NCBI RefSeq assembly: GCF_039523735.1
Contig: NZ_BAAAFW010000058.1
Coordinates: forward strand, 1 to 64,000
Length of the DNA stretch: 64,000 nucleotides
Reading direction: 5' to 3'
Origin: Tatumella punctata
GTDB lineage: Bacteria > Pseudomonadota > Gammaproteobacteria > Enterobacterales > Enterobacteriaceae
How positions within the stretch are numbered: position 1 is the stretch's first letter; each line of letters starts with the position of its first letter. The notes under the pieces were generated by a model. That model did no database searches. It was given only the letters and a program-made list of their open reading frames with translations, and was not told the DNA's origin. This document shows, piece after piece, positions 61,121 through 64,000 of this stretch. A program made the position numbers and the translations under genes.

Positions 61121-61864
61121 TCAGCGAAAATCAGGACCGATATACTCAATATTATCCGTACAAATCATATCGACCCCCAGCCCGAGCAACTGCCGGGCCC
61201 GCTCTGGCTGATTAACCGTATAAGCCAGAATACGCAGCCCCGCCTCTTTCAGTAACCGGACACGTTCAGCATCCAGTAACCGGTGATTAAGGTGAATGGC
61301 CACACATCCCAGCCGGGTCGTCAGTTGCTGCCAGTCGTCGCGCCATTGGTCCAGTAACAGTCCGCGCGGAAGCCCCGGCACTGCCTGCTGTGCAGCCGCC
61401 AGTGCCTGCAGAGAAAAAGAAGACAATAACGGCGCCGTCTGACCCTGCCAGAGTTTTTCTGCTGCCAGTGCGACAGCACGGCCTGTCATCGTATCTTCAC
61501 CGCGGGTCGGCTTAATTTCGATGTTTGCCAGCATCCTGTACTGGCGGCAACGTTCTGCAACCTGCGGCAGCGTCGCCAGAGGCTCTGCACTGAACTGCTC
61601 AGAAAACCAGCTGCCGGCATCCAGACCGGATAAGCTTTGCCATGTCTGCAGCCCGGCAATCCCGTGGCCGTTGGTCGTACGTTCCAGTGAATCATCATGC
61701 AGTAAGAAAACCTGCCCGTCGGCAGACAGTTTGGCATCAAATTCGATCATGGTATGACCGTAACGATGCCCGGTATCGATTGCCGCGAGGGTATTTTCAG
61801 GTGCATATTTTCCGCCGCCACGGTGGGCGACGATATGCGGATAGGGCCAGTGCTGATATATCAT
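61121..61864 (-). CDS. ugpQ: Glycerophosphodiester phosphodiesterase UgpQ
   Basis: Cytoplasmic enzyme that splits glycerophosphodiesters to glycerol-3-phosphate and alcohol. 247 aa. GDPD motifs: VAHRGGGKYAPENT (catalytic H and metal E), EFDAKLSADG, HDDSLERTTNGHG and NIEIKP. Last gene of the ugp operon, 4-bp overlap with ugpC. Its product feeds glpD in the same window. Confidence 0.96.
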   Translation of the reverse strand: MIYQHWPYPHIVAHRGGGKYAPENTLAAIDTGHRYGHTMIEFDAKLSADGQVFLLHDDSLERTTNGHGIAGLQTWQSLSGLDAGSWFSEQFSAEPLATLPQVAERCRQYRMLANIEIKPTRGEDTMTGRAVALAAEKLWQGQTAPLLSSFSLQALAAAQQAVPGLPRGLLLDQWRDDWQQLTTRLGCVAIHLNHRLLDAERVRLLKEAGLRILAYTVNQPERARQLLGLGVDMICTDNIEYIGPDFR

Positions 61865-62934
61865 TCCAGACGTAATCCTGTGGTGGTATTAAATAAATGC
61901 CGTCCATGATACGGAAAGTCCAGCCAGAGTAATGTACCGGCTGCAGGCCGCTGTTCATGAGGTAACCGAACCACCAGCCGCTGACCACCGATTTTACCAT
62001 GCACTAAATTATCTGCACCCAGGATTTCCAGCGTTTCCACCTGCATGGCTATCGCGCTGGCAGACTGAGCCACCGTCTGAATATGCTCAGGACGGATCCC
62101 CAGAGTCACCAGCTGATTCGCCAGTGCCGGCTGTTGTTCTGCCAGGAGTATCCGGCATTGCGGATCTATCACCAGCTCACGGCCATCGGCACTGACTTTG
62201 CCCGGCAGCAGATTCATCGCCGGTGAACCGATAAAACCGGCCACAAAAGTGGTAGCAGGTTTCTCATAAACTTGTGACGGAGTTCCCACCTGTTCCACCA
62301 CGCCTTTATTCATCACCATCACCCGCTGGGCAAGCGTCATCGCTTCTACCTGATCATGGGTAACATAGAGACTGGTGGTGTTTAACCGCTGATGTAATTG
62401 CTGTAATTCCAGCCGCATCTGTGATCTTAGCCGGGCATCAAGGTTAGATAAGGGTTCATCAAACAGGAACACTGAAGGCTCACGGACGATCGCCCTGCCC
62501 ATGGCGACCCGCTGACGTTGTCCGCCTGACAGTTCACGCGGGTGGCGGGTCAGTAATGCATCCAGTTCCAGGCTACGGGCTGCATTCAGTACCCGCTGAC
62601 GGATCTGCTCTTTACCCATACCACGGATCTTTAGTCCATAACCCATATTCTGCTCAACCGTCATATGCGGGTACAGCGCGTAGTTCTGGAATACCATCGC
62701 AATGCCACGCTCTTTTGGCTCCAGCCGGGTAACACACCGCTGATCAATATAGATATCACCGGAACTGACGGTTTCCAGTCCGGCAACCATCCGCAGTAAC
62801 GTCGATTTACCGCACCCTGAAGGGCCGACCATTACCATAAATTCACCTTCATTAATGGTGATATCCAGAGGCTGGAGGATGCGGTTTTTACCGTCGTAAG
62901 ATTTGGTGACTGCCTGAAAATGCACACTTGCCAT
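61861..62934 (-). CDS. ugpC: UgpC, ATPase of the glycerol-3-phosphate ABC importer
   Basis: Nucleotide-binding subunit. 357 aa: Walker A GPSGCGKST at 37-45, signature LSGGQRQR, Walker B SVFLFDEPLSNLD, then a C-terminal TOBE/OB domain with GIRPEHI as in MalK-type regulators. In E. coli it is inhibited by phosphate. Starts 2 bp after ugpE ends. Confidence 0.97.
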   Translation of the reverse strand: MASVHFQAVTKSYDGKNRILQPLDITINEGEFMVMVGPSGCGKSTLLRMVAGLETVSSGDIYIDQRCVTRLEPKERGIAMVFQNYALYPHMTVEQNMGYGLKIRGMGKEQIRQRVLNAARSLELDALLTRHPRELSGGQRQRVAMGRAIVREPSVFLFDEPLSNLDARLRSQMRLELQQLHQRLNTTSLYVTHDQVEAMTLAQRVMVMNKGVVEQVGTPSQVYEKPATTFVAGFIGSPAMNLLPGKVSADGRELVIDPQCRILLAEQQPALANQLVTLGIRPEHIQTVAQSASAIAMQVETLEILGADNLVHGKIGGQRLVVRLPHEQRPAAGTLLWLDFPYHGRHLFNTTTGLRLE

Positions 62935-62936
62935 AA

Positions 62937-63782
62937 CTATTTCTCACTCTCTACCAGGCCTTTCACAAAGGCACGCTGCATAATAAGGACCACGACTAAT
63001 GGCGGGATCAGAGTCAGTAACATCGCCGCCATCACCAGATTCCACTGGGTCACCCCTTCTCCCAGAGAAATCATGCTGCGGATCCCGGCGACCGCGGTAC
63101 TCATCCGTGAATCACTGGTAATTAACAGAGGCCAGAGATACTGGTTCCAGCCGTATATAAATGTAATAACGAACAGTGCCGCCAGGTTAGTTTTCGATAA
63201 GGGTAAGACGATATCGAAGAAAAAACGCATCGGGCTGGCACCATCGATCCGCGCTGCTTCTATCAACTCGTTGGGCATCGACATAAAGAACTGACGAAAC
63301 AGGAATGTCGCGGTGGCAGAAGCCATCATCGGCAGGATCAATCCGTTGTAGCTGTTCAGCATATGTAATTTTGAAATCACTTCCACGGTGGGAAAAATAC
63401 GCACTTCCACCGGTAACATCAGAGTGATAAAAATCATCCAGAAAAAAAACTGCCGTAACGGGAAACGGAACCACACCAGCGCAAACGCAGAAATGATCGA
63501 AATAGCAATTTTACCGACCGTAATCCCCAGTGCCATGATGATGCTATTCAACAGCATCTGACCGATGGGCGGGCTGTTCGGGCTGACACCCCGGGTCCAA
63601 ATCGTATCGATGTTTTGCCAGAAATGGCCGCCCGGCAACAGTGATATCGGGGACTGGAACACCTGATGGTTATCCATTGTGGCCGCAACAAAAGCGACAT
63701 ACAGCGGAAACAGAATAGTAAGGATCCCCAGCCATAGCATGACGTGACTGAAGATATCTAATCCACGGCGATTTTCTATCAT
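62937..63782 (-). CDS. ugpE: UgpE, permease of the glycerol-3-phosphate ABC importer
   Basis: Inner-membrane subunit, 281 aa with six hydrophobic segments. The EAA loop that docks the ATPase is LIEAARIDGASPMRFFFDIVLP. Starts by ATGA overlap with ugpA and ends next to ugpC. Confidence 0.97.
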   Translation of the reverse strand: MIENRRGLDIFSHVMLWLGILTILFPLYVAFVAATMDNHQVFQSPISLLPGGHFWQNIDTIWTRGVSPNSPPIGQMLLNSIIMALGITVGKIAISIISAFALVWFRFPLRQFFFWMIFITLMLPVEVRIFPTVEVISKLHMLNSYNGLILPMMASATATFLFRQFFMSMPNELIEAARIDGASPMRFFFDIVLPLSKTNLAALFVITFIYGWNQYLWPLLITSDSRMSTAVAGIRSMISLGEGVTQWNLVMAAMLLTLIPPLVVVLIMQRAFVKGLVESEK

Positions 63783-64000
63783 TGATAACGAACCTTACGT
63801 TCAATAAAACGGAACTGCACAACCGTCAGCAAAATCACAATGACCATCAGAACGACCGACTGTGCGGCTGATGAGCTGAGATCAAGACCAGTAAAACCTT
63901 CACGATAAATTTTATAAATCAGCGTGGTGGTTGACTGTACCGGCCCGCCCTGGGTGGCGGCATCTATCACCGGGAAGGTATCAAAGAAGGCATACACCAG
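63779..64000 (-). CDS. ugpA: UgpA, permease of the glycerol-3-phosphate ABC importer (5' part outside window)
   Basis: Last 73 codons of the partner permease. The visible segment VYAFFDTFPVIDAATQGGPV and the final membrane helix (SSSAAQSVVLMVIVILLTVVQF) end RFIERKVRYQ, as in UgpA. The gene runs off the right edge, with ugpB expected beyond. Confidence 0.95.
   Translation of the reverse strand: MVYAFFDTFPVIDAATQGGPVQSTTTLIYKIYREGFTGLDLSSSAAQSVVLMVIVILLTVVQFRFIERKVRYQ

Noticed and set aside
1..64000. Search for CRISPR arrays, tRNA or rRNA genes, insertion sequences, prophage or defence islands
   Set aside because: No spaced direct repeats, tRNA-like cloverleafs, transposase or phage genes were noticed; the window is core chromosome.

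Overview
The window is a piece of a gammaproteobacterial chromosome of the order Enterobacterales. Almost every gene has a close Escherichia coli counterpart in the same order and orientation: tuf-fusA-rpsG-rpsL, tusBCD-yheO, fkpA/slyX/slyD, kefGB, yheSTU-prkB, crp, argD-pabA-ppiA-tsgA, the aroKB-damX-dam-rpe-gph-trpS superoperon, hofMNOPQ, mrcA, nudE, igaA, hslRO, pckA, envZ-ompR, greB-yhgF, bioH/gntX-nfuA, glpEGR/glpD, asd, yhgN, gntRKU, yhhW, ryhB, yhhA and ugpQCEA. Protein lengths and active-site residues match E. coli very closely (Crp 210 aa, PBP1A 850 aa, NfuA 191 aa), but several proteins are diverged and the spacers differ. It is therefore a relative rather than E. coli itself. The many streamlined junctions suggest an Erwiniaceae-type genome (Erwinia/Pantoea/Tatumella group), which is an inference and not proven here.

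Layout. Bases 1-3.6 kb: the str operon, read leftward, with a perfect-spacing sigma70 promoter. 3.6-5.4 kb: yheO-tusDCB. 5.5-16 kb: folding and detoxification genes (fkpA, slyD, kefGB), the ABCF ATPase yheS, an extra LysE-type exporter, yheT-yheU-prkB and yhfA. 16-23 kb: crp, yhfK, argD, pabA, ppiA, tsgA. 23-29 kb: the leftward dam superoperon. 29.5-33 kb: the overlapping hof operon for a type IV pilus/DNA-uptake-like apparatus. 33-45 kb: cell wall, stress and regulation (mrcA, nudE, igaA, hslRO, pckA, envZ-ompR, greB). 45-50.7 kb: yhgF, two small accessory genes, bioH, gntX, nfuA. 50.7-54.5 kb: glycerol-3-phosphate regulon. 54.5-61 kb: asd, yhgN, gluconate genes, yhhW, the iron sRNA ryhB, yhhA. 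61-64 kb: glycerophosphodiester uptake (ugp), cut by the window end.

What differs from E. coli is mostly absence. fic-yhfG, nirBDC-cysG with the frl/php genes, yrfG, yhgE, feoABC, gntT-malQPT-rtc, the glg operon and the yhhX...ggt block are missing at their usual junctions. Only three protein genes have no counterpart at the same E. coli junction: a LysE/RhtB exporter between yheS and yheT, and an antibiotic-biosynthesis-monooxygenase-like protein plus a small DUF1471-like exported protein between yhgF and bioH.

Regulatory sites visible in the sequence include the str promoter, the rpsL-rpsG intercistronic S7 region, a candidate sigma32 promoter before hslRO, GlpR and CRP sites before glpD, GntR and CRP sites before gntKU, a Fur box in front of ryhB, and many convergent terminators. 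No tRNA, rRNA, CRISPR array, insertion sequence or prophage was seen. I found no convincing undescribed multi-gene system. The most rewarding item is ryhB, hidden under a spurious open reading frame.
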